In this document: piece by piece, positions 26,597 to 34,953 of the stretch
Layout of the letters: every line of letters starts with the position of its first letter
How positions within the stretch are numbered: position 1 is the stretch's first letter
Program-made: the position numbers and the translations under genes
The notes under the pieces: generated by a model
Told to the model about the DNA's origin: nothing
The model's database searches: none
What the model saw: only the letters and a program-made list of their open reading frames with translations
Source of the DNA: Flavobacteriales bacterium
GTDB taxonomy: Bacteria > Bacteroidota > Bacteroidia > Flavobacteriales_G > Salibacteraceae
Direction of reading: 5' to 3'
Assembly (NCBI GenBank): GCA_013204105.1
Contig: JABMOM010000034.1
Coordinates: 84,138 to 148,137 of the forward strand
Length of the DNA stretch: 64,000 nt

Positions 26597-27784
26597 ATGC
26601 GAGAAATTCCTTATGGTCGACAGCACATTACAGAGGATGACATTCGAGCTGTAGCAGATGTCCTGAGATCGGACTTTTTAACCCAGGGGCCTGCCGTCGT
26701 TGAGTTTGAGAAGAAGTTTGGAGAATACATCGGATCGCCGTTCAATGCTGCAGTTTCAAATGGCACGGCGGCGCTTCATTTAGCGGTTATGGCCTTGGGA
26801 CTTCCTCCCAATAAGAGAGTCCTCACCACACCCATTACTTTTGCCGCATCCGCGAATTGCGTTAGCTTCGTCGGAGGCGAGATTGAACTGATTGATATTG
26901 ATCCGAGAACATTTATTATCGATTTAAACCGAGTCGAAGACCGTGTCCGAAAAGGAGATATCGGAGGAATAATTCCGGTTGATTTTGCGGGGCTTGCGGT
27001 GAATATGGAAGACGTACGTGAAATTGCAGACAGACACGGATGTTGGGTTTTGGAAGATGCTTGTCATGCCCCTGGAGGATTCTTTATCGATTCGAAGGAG
27101 AAACAAGTAAATTGTGGAAGCGGGGTTTATGAAGACGCCGCGATTTTTTCATTTCACCCTGTTAAGCACATAGCTGCTGGCGAGGGAGGTATGGTCACTT
27201 CTTCAAATGCCGAGCTACTGGGTAAGGTTGAAAAGCTGAGAACTCATGGTATACACAAGAATGCAGATCAGTTCATGAATGAAGGCACGATGGTGGGTGC
27301 CTCACCGTCGAATTCGGACGAATATCCAGCATGGTATTATGAAATGGACGAGTTAGGATATAACTATCGCATGACCGACATTCAATCAGCACTCGCATTA
27401 AGTCAACTCCAAAAGGCTGAGTCCGGAATAACTAGAAGGAGAGCATTGGCGGATAGATACATTCAGGCATTTAGTGATAATCCGAATGTTAAGGTTCAAT
27501 CGCTGAATGAAAGGGAGCGAAAAGGACATGCTTATCACCTTTTTGTCATCCGTGCTCAAAATAGACTAGGACTTTACACGCACTTACGATCCAAGGGAAT
27601 ATTTGCACAAGTGCATTACATACCTCTGCATTACCTTCCATATTATAAGCATCTAGGTTCAAAGACGGATTTGTCCAATGCTGAAGTATATTACGACCAT
27701 TGCTTATCACTTCCTATGTTCCCCTCGTTGAGTGATGAAGAACAAGAGTATGTGATTGAGTCAGTTAATTTCTTTTATCCATGA
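26597..27784 (+). CDS. pseC: UDP-4-amino-4,6-dideoxy-L-AltNAc transaminase
   Basis: A 395-residue DegT-family PLP aminotransferase. It begins IPYGRQHITEDDI as PseC proteins do. It has VSNGTAALHLAVMALG, the EDACHAPGG box, the PLP lysine Lys190 in FSFHPVKHIAAGEGG, and late QVHYIPLHYLPYY. It aminates the PseB product at C4 using glutamate, giving a free 4-amino group that later becomes N7 of pseudaminic acid. In the standard pathway PseH then N-acetylates it, but no PseH is present in this cassette. It overlaps the next gene by ATGA. Confidence 0.95.
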   Translation: MREIPYGRQHITEDDIRAVADVLRSDFLTQGPAVVEFEKKFGEYIGSPFNAAVSNGTAALHLAVMALGLPPNKRVLTTPITFAASANCVSFVGGEIELIDIDPRTFIIDLNRVEDRVRKGDIGGIIPVDFAGLAVNMEDVREIADRHGCWVLEDACHAPGGFFIDSKEKQVNCGSGVYEDAAIFSFHPVKHIAAGEGGMVTSSNAELLGKVEKLRTHGIHKNADQFMNEGTMVGASPSNSDEYPAWYYEMDELGYNYRMTDIQSALALSQLQKAESGITRRRALADRYIQAFSDNPNVKVQSLNERERKGHAYHLFVIRAQNRLGLYTHLRSKGIFAQVHYIPLHYLPYYKHLGSKTDLSNAEVYYDHCLSLPMFPSLSDEEQEYVIESVNFFYP

Positions 27785-28788
27785 TTTCTGGATATCAAAT
27801 ACTCGAAGTAGCCAATGTTCACGGTGGCGACTTGGATCATTTGCACGAACTCATTGAGCGCGTTGAACATTTAGGGTCTCCTGGCTTCGGGATAAAGTTT
27901 CAAGTGCTTGACCCCGATTTAATTTCTCTCCCTGACTTCTCTTACTATGAGCTTTACAAACAACTTCATTTTACCTTGGAGGAATGGGAGGGTATCATCA
28001 ACAAGGCTTCTAAAACCAAAGAAGTTTGGATTGACATCTTTGATCTCTATGGGGTTCAAGTCGTAAGCAACAATTTGGCTGAAGTTTCCGGAATTAAGTT
28101 CCAAGCTTCGGTGCTGGACAACCTGGAGGTATTCAACGCCCTTTCAAGCGTTGACTTGAGCGAGATTTCACTCATGCTCAACATCGCTGGGCTCAATCTT
28201 GACCAAATTCGCGATCGAATTGAGACGGTGATAGCACTCCTGAATTCTAAGGAGCTAATACTTCAGGTCGGATTTCAGTCTTACCCAACGAAGATTCAAG
28301 ACTCAGGAATAGCTAAGATTGGTGAGATAAAGAGTCATTTTAATTTACCGATAGTGTTTGCTGATCACACAGATGGAGAAAATGACGATGCTTTTTTGAT
28401 ACCACTCTTGGCTCTTCATGCTGGTGCAGTGGGGATTGAAAAACATATTATGATCGACCGAGAGAGGACGGAGTATGACTTTCAGGCCTCATTATCATTG
28501 GATTGCTTGCAGAAGTTTCAAGAGTATCTGGAGCAATACTATTTCACTTTTTCCCAAGATTTCATTAATCAGTCCGAGGCTGAGTATTTGGCAAAATCCA
28601 TCCAAAAACCCATTTTAAGGCACGCCATTGTGAAGGGGGCAAAAGTGATTAAGTCCGACTTGTACTATCGAAGAACCGATAGACCTGGGATGAACGCGGA
28701 TGAACTGGAAAAATTTATAAAGGCGGAGTCAACCCTTGCTCACGATCTGCCCAAGAACAGTCCATTTACCGAATCGGATTTTGAATGA
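27781..28788 (+). CDS. Divergent NeuB-family nonulosonate synthase (second synthase of the cassette)
   Basis: A 335-residue protein of the NeuB/PseI/LegI family. The TIM-barrel part has EVANVHGGD (metal His), GFGIKFQVLDPD, FADHTDGENDDAFLIPLLALHAGA and VGIEKHIMIDR, and a C-terminal SAF antifreeze-like domain ends it (YRRTDRPGMNADEL). It is clearly more diverged than the classical PseI at 30730: the usual NHxG is NVHGG, and the SDHT box is ADHT. Family enzymes condense PEP with a 6-carbon amino sugar. Having two synthases but one CMP-transferase is unusual. It might make a second nonulosonate or serve a different step. It overlaps both neighbours by 4 bp. Confidence 0.82.
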   Translation: MISGYQILEVANVHGGDLDHLHELIERVEHLGSPGFGIKFQVLDPDLISLPDFSYYELYKQLHFTLEEWEGIINKASKTKEVWIDIFDLYGVQVVSNNLAEVSGIKFQASVLDNLEVFNALSSVDLSEISLMLNIAGLNLDQIRDRIETVIALLNSKELILQVGFQSYPTKIQDSGIAKIGEIKSHFNLPIVFADHTDGENDDAFLIPLLALHAGAVGIEKHIMIDRERTEYDFQASLSLDCLQKFQEYLEQYYFTFSQDFINQSEAEYLAKSIQKPILRHAIVKGAKVIKSDLYYRRTDRPGMNADELEKFIKAESTLAHDLPKNSPFTESDFE

Positions 28789-29558
28789 AAAAGAAGGTAG
28801 CGGCTATAGTTGCATGTCGACTTAAAAGTTCACGATTGAAGTCGAAGGCTCTTAAGAATATTGGAGAGCTGACATCGATTGAGTTGTGTTTGAAGAATAC
28901 ATTGAGAATAGGGTCAGCTGACGTCGTAATTCTGGCGACTTCTGATTTGGATTCAGACAGAGAGCTCGAGCAGTACACCTATGATCCATCGGTCGTTTTT
29001 CACCGTGGCGATCCCGAAGATGTGATTAGACGATACCTAGATATTTGCATTGAGTTGGAAATCGATACTGTTATTCGAATTACCGGGGATTGTCCATTGA
29101 TTTCTTCCCAAATTGCCGAGCGGTTATTAGAAGCACATAATCGTGAGAATGCCGATTATACGGCGGCGAAATCAGCAGCTGTTGGAACTGCAGCCGAAAT
29201 AATGGAAGTCAGCGCGTTGAAGAAGATTAAAGCGCATTTTAAAAGCGCAAATTATTCCGAGTACATGACGTGGTATTTCACGAATAACCCGGAGCATTTT
29301 AAACTTCAATTCTGTGATCTCCCAAAACAATTTGTACGCGATTATAGGTTAACCCTAGACTATCAGGAAGACCTTGATCTGTTTAATGCTATAAACGAAG
29401 AGTTTATAGATGATCCAAATCATTCAATACTTGATGTTTTTGGATACCTCGATTCCAACCCGTCGATTGCAGGGATAAATAGTCACCGTACGTTGAAGTA
29501 TAAATCAGATCAAGAACTGATTGACAAGCTCAATCTTGTGACCAAAATCCCAAGTTAG
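28785..29558 (+). CDS. pseF: CMP-nonulosonate cytidylyltransferase (PseF/SpsF-like)
   Basis: A 257-residue cytidylyltransferase. It shows VAAIVACRLKSSRLKSKALKNI at the N-terminus (the nucleotide loop, with CRLKSSRLKSK in place of the common ARxxSxRLPGK), FHRGDPEDVIRRYLD, the metal-binding ITGDCPLI and DYRLTLDYQEDL. These are typical of the SpsF/PseF branch. It should activate the nonulosonate with CTP. There is only one such gene for the two synthases. It overlaps the NeuB-like gene by 4 bp. Confidence 0.85.
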   Translation: MKKKVAAIVACRLKSSRLKSKALKNIGELTSIELCLKNTLRIGSADVVILATSDLDSDRELEQYTYDPSVVFHRGDPEDVIRRYLDICIELEIDTVIRITGDCPLISSQIAERLLEAHNRENADYTAAKSAAVGTAAEIMEVSALKKIKAHFKSANYSEYMTWYFTNNPEHFKLQFCDLPKQFVRDYRLTLDYQEDLDLFNAINEEFIDDPNHSILDVFGYLDSNPSIAGINSHRTLKYKSDQELIDKLNLVTKIPS

Positions 29559-29580
29559 AACCTAGAATTTAGAGACTGAT

Positions 29581-30156
29581 ATGAAATACGATTGCGTAAT
29601 TGTTCTAGCGAACGAGATGTCTCAAGATGGAACGCTCAACGATGAATCCGACGCTCGAATTTCAGCCGCAGTATCGTTTGTTTTTAATCGGCAGTCTGAT
29701 TGCTTAATTTGTTGTGGTTGGGCTTATAGACCGGATACAAATCTCACGATTGCCGAAGCATTAAAAAGGAAAGCAAGCACTCTGGGAGTGGATCCCAATA
29801 AAATTCTGTGTGAGACGAAATCACGAGATACGGTCGGAGATGCTTTCTTTACGAAACGCATGATGGTCGAATCTAGGAAATGGTCAGAAATACTGGTGGT
29901 TACGAGTGATTATCATGTAGAACGAACGCGAAAGGTTTTTGAACTGTTTTACGGCGAAGAATTTTGCATTGAAGTAGTCGGAGCCGGCGAATTTGATTCT
30001 CACGAAAAACAAGAAGCTGAACGTAAATCGCTTTTGGCATTTGAAGCCACATTTGATGGAGTGCGGTCTGGAGATGATAAAGCATTGCAGCGAAGGCTTT
30101 TAGAGAATCACCCCTTTTACAATGGAAAAGTACACCCTAAACTCAATCTTATATGA
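29581..30156 (+). CDS. YdcF/DUF218 family protein inside the nonulosonate cassette
   Basis: A 191-residue soluble protein of the YdcF/SanA/ElyC (DUF218) superfamily: VIVLANEMSQDGTLNDESDARI at the start, the Rossmann-like CLICCGWAY, ETKSRDTVGDAFFTK and the diagnostic ILVVTSDYHVERTRKVFE. There is no membrane anchor, unlike SanA or ElyC. E. coli YdcF binds S-adenosylmethionine, but the reaction of the family is not settled. It sits between pseF and the formyltransferase with an ATGA overlap downstream, so a pathway role is likely. It occupies a cassette that lacks PseG. Confidence 0.82.
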   Translation: MKYDCVIVLANEMSQDGTLNDESDARISAAVSFVFNRQSDCLICCGWAYRPDTNLTIAEALKRKASTLGVDPNKILCETKSRDTVGDAFFTKRMMVESRKWSEILVVTSDYHVERTRKVFELFYGEEFCIEVVGAGEFDSHEKQEAERKSLLAFEATFDGVRSGDDKALQRRLLENHPFYNGKVHPKLNLI

Positions 30157-30743
30157 GTTTTCGGATTCTATTTCTGGGGCCTGAAGACTCTCCTTTGCGC
30201 AAGTGGATATTTGAAAGAGAGGATCTCATTTCTAGGACGGACCGGATCACCCCGGAATTTGTTCAAGAGAATGACATCAGGTTCGTCGTTAGTTATGGAT
30301 ATCGTCATATCATCAAAAGTGACTTATTGCAACTTCTTCCAGGGGCGGTGATTAATCTTCATATTTCTCTCTTACCATTTAATAGGGGAGCTGATCCAAA
30401 TTTCTGGAGCTTTATTGACGATTCTCCAAAAGGCGTTACCATTCATGAGGTGGATACAGGCCTTGATACTGGGCCAATTCTGCTTCAGCAGGAAGTTGAA
30501 TTTCGATCAGGTAACGAGACATTAGCATCGTCCTACGCAAAGCTTCATGAGGTTATCCAAAACCTTTTCATTCATAATTGGGATGCTCTGAAATCGGGGA
30601 GAATTGAGCCGGTTGAGCAAATTGGTGCGGGGTCATATCATTCATTAAAGGACAAGGAAGAGCTACTACATTTGTTAGAACCAGATGGGTGGGATACAAA
30701 TATTTCGTCGTTGGTCAAGAGGAATAAAGATGAAAGCAGTTAA
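30153..30743 (+). CDS. Small sugar N-formyltransferase
   Basis: A 196-residue formyltransferase-fold protein. The catalytic triad of the family is visible: Asn68 and His70 in INLHISLLP, and Asp105 in DTGLDTGPILL. It lacks the C-terminal anticodon-side domain of methionyl-tRNA formyltransferase (which is ~310 residues), so it is a small-molecule enzyme of the ArnA/VioF/PglD-replacing type that uses N10-formyltetrahydrofolate. In this position the obvious substrate is the 4-amino group made by PseC, giving a 7-formamido nonulosonate. This assignment is inference. pseI begins 14 bp before its stop. Confidence 0.85.
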   Translation: MSFRILFLGPEDSPLRKWIFEREDLISRTDRITPEFVQENDIRFVVSYGYRHIIKSDLLQLLPGAVINLHISLLPFNRGADPNFWSFIDDSPKGVTIHEVDTGLDTGPILLQQEVEFRSGNETLASSYAKLHEVIQNLFIHNWDALKSGRIEPVEQIGAGSYHSLKDKEELLHLLEPDGWDTNISSLVKRNKDESS

Positions 30744-31794
30744 AATAGCAGATAGGATAATATCAGACGAGACCCCAGTTTTCATTATTGCTGAGCTATC
30801 CGCGAATCATAGTGGAAGTTTAGAAACTGCACTGGAGTCAGTGAGAGCCATCAAACGAGCAGGTGCCGATTGCATTAAGCTTCAGACCTATACCCCTGAT
30901 ACAATAACATTAAAGTGCGACAATGAGCACTTTAGAATTAATCACGGCACTCTTTGGGATGGAATGACACTTTATGACCTTTACGAGCAAGCCCAAACCC
31001 CTTGGGAATGGCATAAAGACATCAAAAACCTCGCAGATGAACTAGGGTTGGTCTGCTTTTCTTCTCCGTTCGATCGCAGTGCCATTGACTATTTGGAAGA
31101 GTTAAATATGCCAGCATATAAGATTGCCTCTTTCGAAATCCATGATATTCCTCTAATAGAGTACGCTGCATCCAAGGGTAAACCTGTGATTTTTAGTACC
31201 GGAATCGCGAGCGAGGAGGATATTGTTATGGCCGTTGAAGCATGCAACAGGCAGTCAAACGAGCAAATCATATTGCTAAAATGTACTTCAGCCTATCCTG
31301 CAAAACTTGAGGATGCCAACCTGAGATCAATTGTAGATCTTAGAACCAAATTTGGATTTCACGCTGGATTGTCTGATCACACTCTTGGTTCACTTGCACC
31401 TACCGTAGCGGTTGCATTAGGAGCTAGGGTTGTAGAAAAGCACTTTATACTTGATCATTCAATCCAATCGGCGGACGAACCCTTTTCTCTTGATGAGAAC
31501 GAATTCAAACAGCTCGTGGATGATATTCGCAGCACGGAAAAAGCCTTAGGACGTGCTACTTTTGAATTGGGTGATGATGCGAAAAAGAATCAAAAATTTG
31601 GGCGTTCCATTTTCGTGGCAGAGGATATTAAAAGTGGGGCATTGCTCAACGCCTCCAATATTCGATCGGTTCGCCCTGGAAATGGCCTTCCGCCAAAGTA
31701 TTTACCGGATCTATATGGCATGAGAGCAAATCGCGATTTGAAAAAGGGCACTCCCTTTTCACTTGACTATGTTGCGAAGCCTCCGACAGACTGA
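30730..31794 (+). CDS. pseI: Pseudaminic acid synthase
   Basis: A 354-residue PseI/NeuB protein. It has FIIAELSANHSGSLETAL with the metal His, GADCIKLQTYTPDTI, FSSPFDRSAIDYLEE, KIASFEIHDIPLIEYAA, KCTSAYPA, the GLSDHTLGSLAPTVA box and VVEKHFILD. The C-terminal SAF domain has SIRPGNGLPPKY-like VRPGNGLPPKYL. The SANHSG and EIHDIPLI patterns favour PseI over NeuB. It condenses PEP with a 2,4-diamino-2,4,6-trideoxy-L-altrose derivative. I chose the ATG at 30730; the longer frame to 30685 is coding for the previous protein. Confidence 0.93.
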   Translation: MKAVKIADRIISDETPVFIIAELSANHSGSLETALESVRAIKRAGADCIKLQTYTPDTITLKCDNEHFRINHGTLWDGMTLYDLYEQAQTPWEWHKDIKNLADELGLVCFSSPFDRSAIDYLEELNMPAYKIASFEIHDIPLIEYAASKGKPVIFSTGIASEEDIVMAVEACNRQSNEQIILLKCTSAYPAKLEDANLRSIVDLRTKFGFHAGLSDHTLGSLAPTVAVALGARVVEKHFILDHSIQSADEPFSLDENEFKQLVDDIRSTEKALGRATFELGDDAKKNQKFGRSIFVAEDIKSGALLNASNIRSVRPGNGLPPKYLPDLYGMRANRDLKKGTPFSLDYVAKPPTD

Positions 31795-31803
31795 TTCCTC
31801 AAG

Positions 31804-33105
31804 ATGTTCCACCTTGCACTTCAACTTGCTTTTTATCTTTTAGTCCCAAAAAGATCACATTCGAAAAACCGCAATCGCATTGTAGCAAATGAGTTGTTTA
31901 AGCTCTCGTTCAGAATTGGTGGAATTCAGAACGGGTTAACGTTTTTGGTGTCTCAGGCAGCCCGCTGCTTCTATTGGCCAATTGCTTTGAAAAGTATTGA
32001 AGTAGAAGTTTGTAACGAATCTCCAATTCTAGTCTTTGATGGTGTTATTCAGTCAAAACTTCAACGTGAAAATTTTCTGAATTTCTACGGTGATATTGAA
32101 AAACGCAAGTATGTTTTCCGTGATGATCTCTTAGGGTTCATCTCTTTTTCAGATCGCGTTTTATATCTCCTATGTTCTTTCATATTGATTCCTTTAACCG
32201 TCATTTCTCGGAACGGAAGTTTTTTAGGTAGGGTATTTAGCCTTCGGTTGTTGTTGGAGGTAAGAGCACTGCAGATTATTGCTATCAAATCCTCTTGCAA
32301 GAAAGTTTACATGTTTAACATTTTCGAACCAGATGCAAACTGGATCGCTAAAATTCTTATGAACCAAGGAATACAGGTGGTGAAAATTCCATCTGAGGTG
32401 CCTTTGAAATTTCACAATGAATACTTAATCTGCTCTGAACTTGTCATATGCAATGAGTACCAGAGAGAAGAGCTAGAAAGGTTCACAGAAACCCAAGAGA
32501 TTGGTGTTGTCTCAGAGATTTGGGGGCCTGAGTCCAGCGCTAAAGTCTTTGACAGATATCGGGAAATTGAATTTCATCCACAAACTAGGGTTGGCTTCTA
32601 TTCCAGTGGGGGGTGGTTGAGAGCAAAGCTCTCGCACTGGGAGGGTGAACAGAAAAAAATGTTGGAGGAACACTCCATTTGGGAGGTCGTGAAAGTTCTT
32701 AGAGAGCTTGGTATTGATGATTTTTTGGTTTTTCTACATCCACGAGAAAAACTGCATGATCATATTGAGTCAACGAAAGCGTATTACACTGATTTGGGTG
32801 TACGAATGAATATCGACATCAAACTTGAAGAAACGCCATCGTCGGATTGCTTTGAAAGAATTCATCTAGGTTTAACCACCTTATCGACAATTGCGTATGA
32901 GCGAATATTTTTTGGGTTTCCAACCTTAATCTTGGATAAATCAACGATGGATTTTCCGATCCCATCAAGTCCTTTTTCTAATCTTTACGTCAAAGAACCT
33001 AGTTTGCTCCAATCAGAAATCAAGAATGCACTTCAGCAAACTCGTGTTGAGTTTTACGAAAGCAGGCAATTGCGTCACTATCAACATCCAGATATACTTC
33101 TCTGA
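31804..33105 (+). CDS. Unrecognised GT-B-like protein, candidate nonulosonate transferase
   Basis: A 433-residue protein with no clear family match by eye. The N-terminus is hydrophobic, with a second hydrophobic patch at ~115-145. The second half shows FLHPREKL at ~310 and a Thr/Ser-rich GLTTLSTIAYERIFFGFPTLIL at ~355-375. An HP motif followed by an S/T motif ~40-60 residues on is the donor-site pattern of several bacterial sialyl-/nonulosonyl-transferase families. With its position 9 bp after pseI and its 1-bp overlap with asnB, it is the natural candidate for transferring the CMP-activated sugar. This is inference only. Confidence 0.6.
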   Translation: MFHLALQLAFYLLVPKRSHSKNRNRIVANELFKLSFRIGGIQNGLTFLVSQAARCFYWPIALKSIEVEVCNESPILVFDGVIQSKLQRENFLNFYGDIEKRKYVFRDDLLGFISFSDRVLYLLCSFILIPLTVISRNGSFLGRVFSLRLLLEVRALQIIAIKSSCKKVYMFNIFEPDANWIAKILMNQGIQVVKIPSEVPLKFHNEYLICSELVICNEYQREELERFTETQEIGVVSEIWGPESSAKVFDRYREIEFHPQTRVGFYSSGGWLRAKLSHWEGEQKKMLEEHSIWEVVKVLRELGIDDFLVFLHPREKLHDHIESTKAYYTDLGVRMNIDIKLEETPSSDCFERIHLGLTTLSTIAYERIFFGFPTLILDKSTMDFPIPSSPFSNLYVKEPSLLQSEIKNALQQTRVEFYESRQLRHYQHPDILL

Positions 33106-34952
33106 TGTGCGGCATTCTCGGATATTACAATAAGAATGGAATAGGCGTAAATGAGGTGCTCCAATGCGTACATGCAGTGGATAAGGTCAGACATCGCGGA
33201 CCGAACAGTGGAGGAATCGCTTTAATCAACACACAAACAGGTGACTCTAGAATCTTTGATGAGAGGGAGCCAGGCCGTTATATTTCGGAAGGAGAGTCTG
33301 TTGAGATAGTGGCCGAGCAAAACAAGTTTGACCTATTCCTCGGTCACAGACGCTTGAGCATTATCGATTTGAGCGCTGAAGGAGCACAACCGATGAGGAA
33401 CGTTGACGGCTCAGTGCTCATTTTTAACGGAGAGATTTACAACCATGAAGAAGTGAAAGCTCATTGGTTGTTTGGATATAAGCCTAGTATAAACAGTTCG
33501 TCAGATACGGCAACCATTTTAGAGGGACTTGCCGTTCATGGTGAGCAGGTAATCTCGGCATTCAATGGAATGTGGAGCCTTGTTTTTTGGGATAATAAGA
33601 CGAAATCACTGATCATATCAAGAGATCGTTTTGGAGTAAAACCACTCTATTGTCAACAATTGTCTGACTCTGAATGGGTGATTTCTTCTGAATTGAAGCA
33701 AATGACCTGCTTTAATGCCTTTGAGTTTAATATTGATCAGAGGGCATTAAGTGCTTTTTCAGAGAATGGCTTGCTGAACTTTGATAACCGAACCTTGCTC
33801 AGCGGTGTGACTTCCTTTCCAATGTCCTCTTTAGTTAAGTTGAGATCAGAATTCGGAATACTAAAGCCTGACGAACAGGCTGTTAAGTACTATAATCCTG
33901 CCATTGAAAAGCGAAATATTAATGCAGCTGAGGCTGTAGATCAATTTCGTGAACTTTTAACCGACGCTGTTAGGCTAAGGCTTATCTCAGATGTCCCATG
34001 GGCGATTGCCATTTCGGGCGGAGTTGATTCTAGCGCAATTGCCTTCACTGTGCAACAAATTCTTGGAGATTCAGCATTCAGTGGAGTTTCTGCTTCATTT
34101 CCTGGAATGGTTGGTGATGAGACCGAGTTCATCAAGATTGCTTGTGATGCTTTGAATGTCCAGTCCCATCGCACGGGTAATGATTTGTTTAATCGGCAGA
34201 GTCTAATTGAACATCTTGATCATCAAGATATGCCTGTGACTACTACCTCCTTTTATGCTCAATGGAGCGTGGCCAAATTGGCTAAGGAAAACGATATTAC
34301 CGTAATTCTTAATGGACAGGGCGCTGACGAAGTGTTCGGTGGCTACCATCATCACTTCTACCGTTTCTTATCAAGCTTGATTCGTCATGGGCGTATCAAA
34401 CAGTACCTCAGCGAAATCAATGCCTATGCTGAGATGAAGAGGCTTCCTGTCAATCGCTTGCATCAAATAATAGTTGGAGATCTTAAGTTAAGAATGATGC
34501 TGCGGGCAGGCTTAAGAAAATTCGGCAACCCGATCATTGAAAAATGGTATAGTGCTTCATCATTAACCGAAAGCTTGCAAGTGGATTTTGAGCACGCTTG
34601 CCTACCTTATTATTTGAGGGTAGACGACACAAATATGATGGCGCATAGTATTGAATCCAGGCATCCATTTATGGATTACAGACTTGTCGAATTTGGAAGG
34701 TCGCTGAACGATGACCTTAAGATTCGCGATGGATGGCAAAAATGGTTGATACGCGAGGCTATCCATGAAATGCCGAATGCTCTTAGATGGAGAAAGGACA
34801 AAAAAGGATTCACGACCCCTCAAGACCAAATCGAAGCTTTGGTGAGACAAGATATAATTGACTCGCAAGCTTACCTAGATGCGCTTGGTGTCAAGCGTTC
34901 GGGCAGTCTTAAAGACTTGTCTTTGGCTCATTGGATAATGCAATTTAAGTGA
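33105..34952 (+). CDS. asnB: Asparagine synthase-like amidotransferase 1
   Basis: A 615-residue class II glutamine amidotransferase/synthetase. Cys2 after Met1 is the glutaminase nucleophile (MCGILGYYNKNG), and RHRGPNSGG is the next glutaminase box. The ATP pyrophosphatase loop is ISGGVDSSAIA at ~302-312, with LNGQGADEVFGGYHHH and the end box GFTTP. Copies in glycan loci can amidate uronic acids or other carboxyl groups rather than make free asparagine. The nonulosonate carboxyl or a uronic acid are possible acceptors, but this is not shown. It is followed 1 bp later by a GT4 gene. Confidence 0.9.
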   Translation: MCGILGYYNKNGIGVNEVLQCVHAVDKVRHRGPNSGGIALINTQTGDSRIFDEREPGRYISEGESVEIVAEQNKFDLFLGHRRLSIIDLSAEGAQPMRNVDGSVLIFNGEIYNHEEVKAHWLFGYKPSINSSSDTATILEGLAVHGEQVISAFNGMWSLVFWDNKTKSLIISRDRFGVKPLYCQQLSDSEWVISSELKQMTCFNAFEFNIDQRALSAFSENGLLNFDNRTLLSGVTSFPMSSLVKLRSEFGILKPDEQAVKYYNPAIEKRNINAAEAVDQFRELLTDAVRLRLISDVPWAIAISGGVDSSAIAFTVQQILGDSAFSGVSASFPGMVGDETEFIKIACDALNVQSHRTGNDLFNRQSLIEHLDHQDMPVTTTSFYAQWSVAKLAKENDITVILNGQGADEVFGGYHHHFYRFLSSLIRHGRIKQYLSEINAYAEMKRLPVNRLHQIIVGDLKLRMMLRAGLRKFGNPIIEKWYSASSLTESLQVDFEHACLPYYLRVDDTNMMAHSIESRHPFMDYRLVEFGRSLNDDLKIRDGWQKWLIREAIHEMPNALRWRKDKKGFTTPQDQIEALVRQDIIDSQAYLDALGVKRSGSLKDLSLAHWIMQFK

Positions 34953-34953
34953 T

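Noticed and set aside
30153..30743. Methionyl-tRNA formyltransferase (fmt)
   Set aside because: The protein is ~115 residues too short and lacks the C-terminal tRNA-binding domain; its position within sugar genes favours a small-molecule enzyme.
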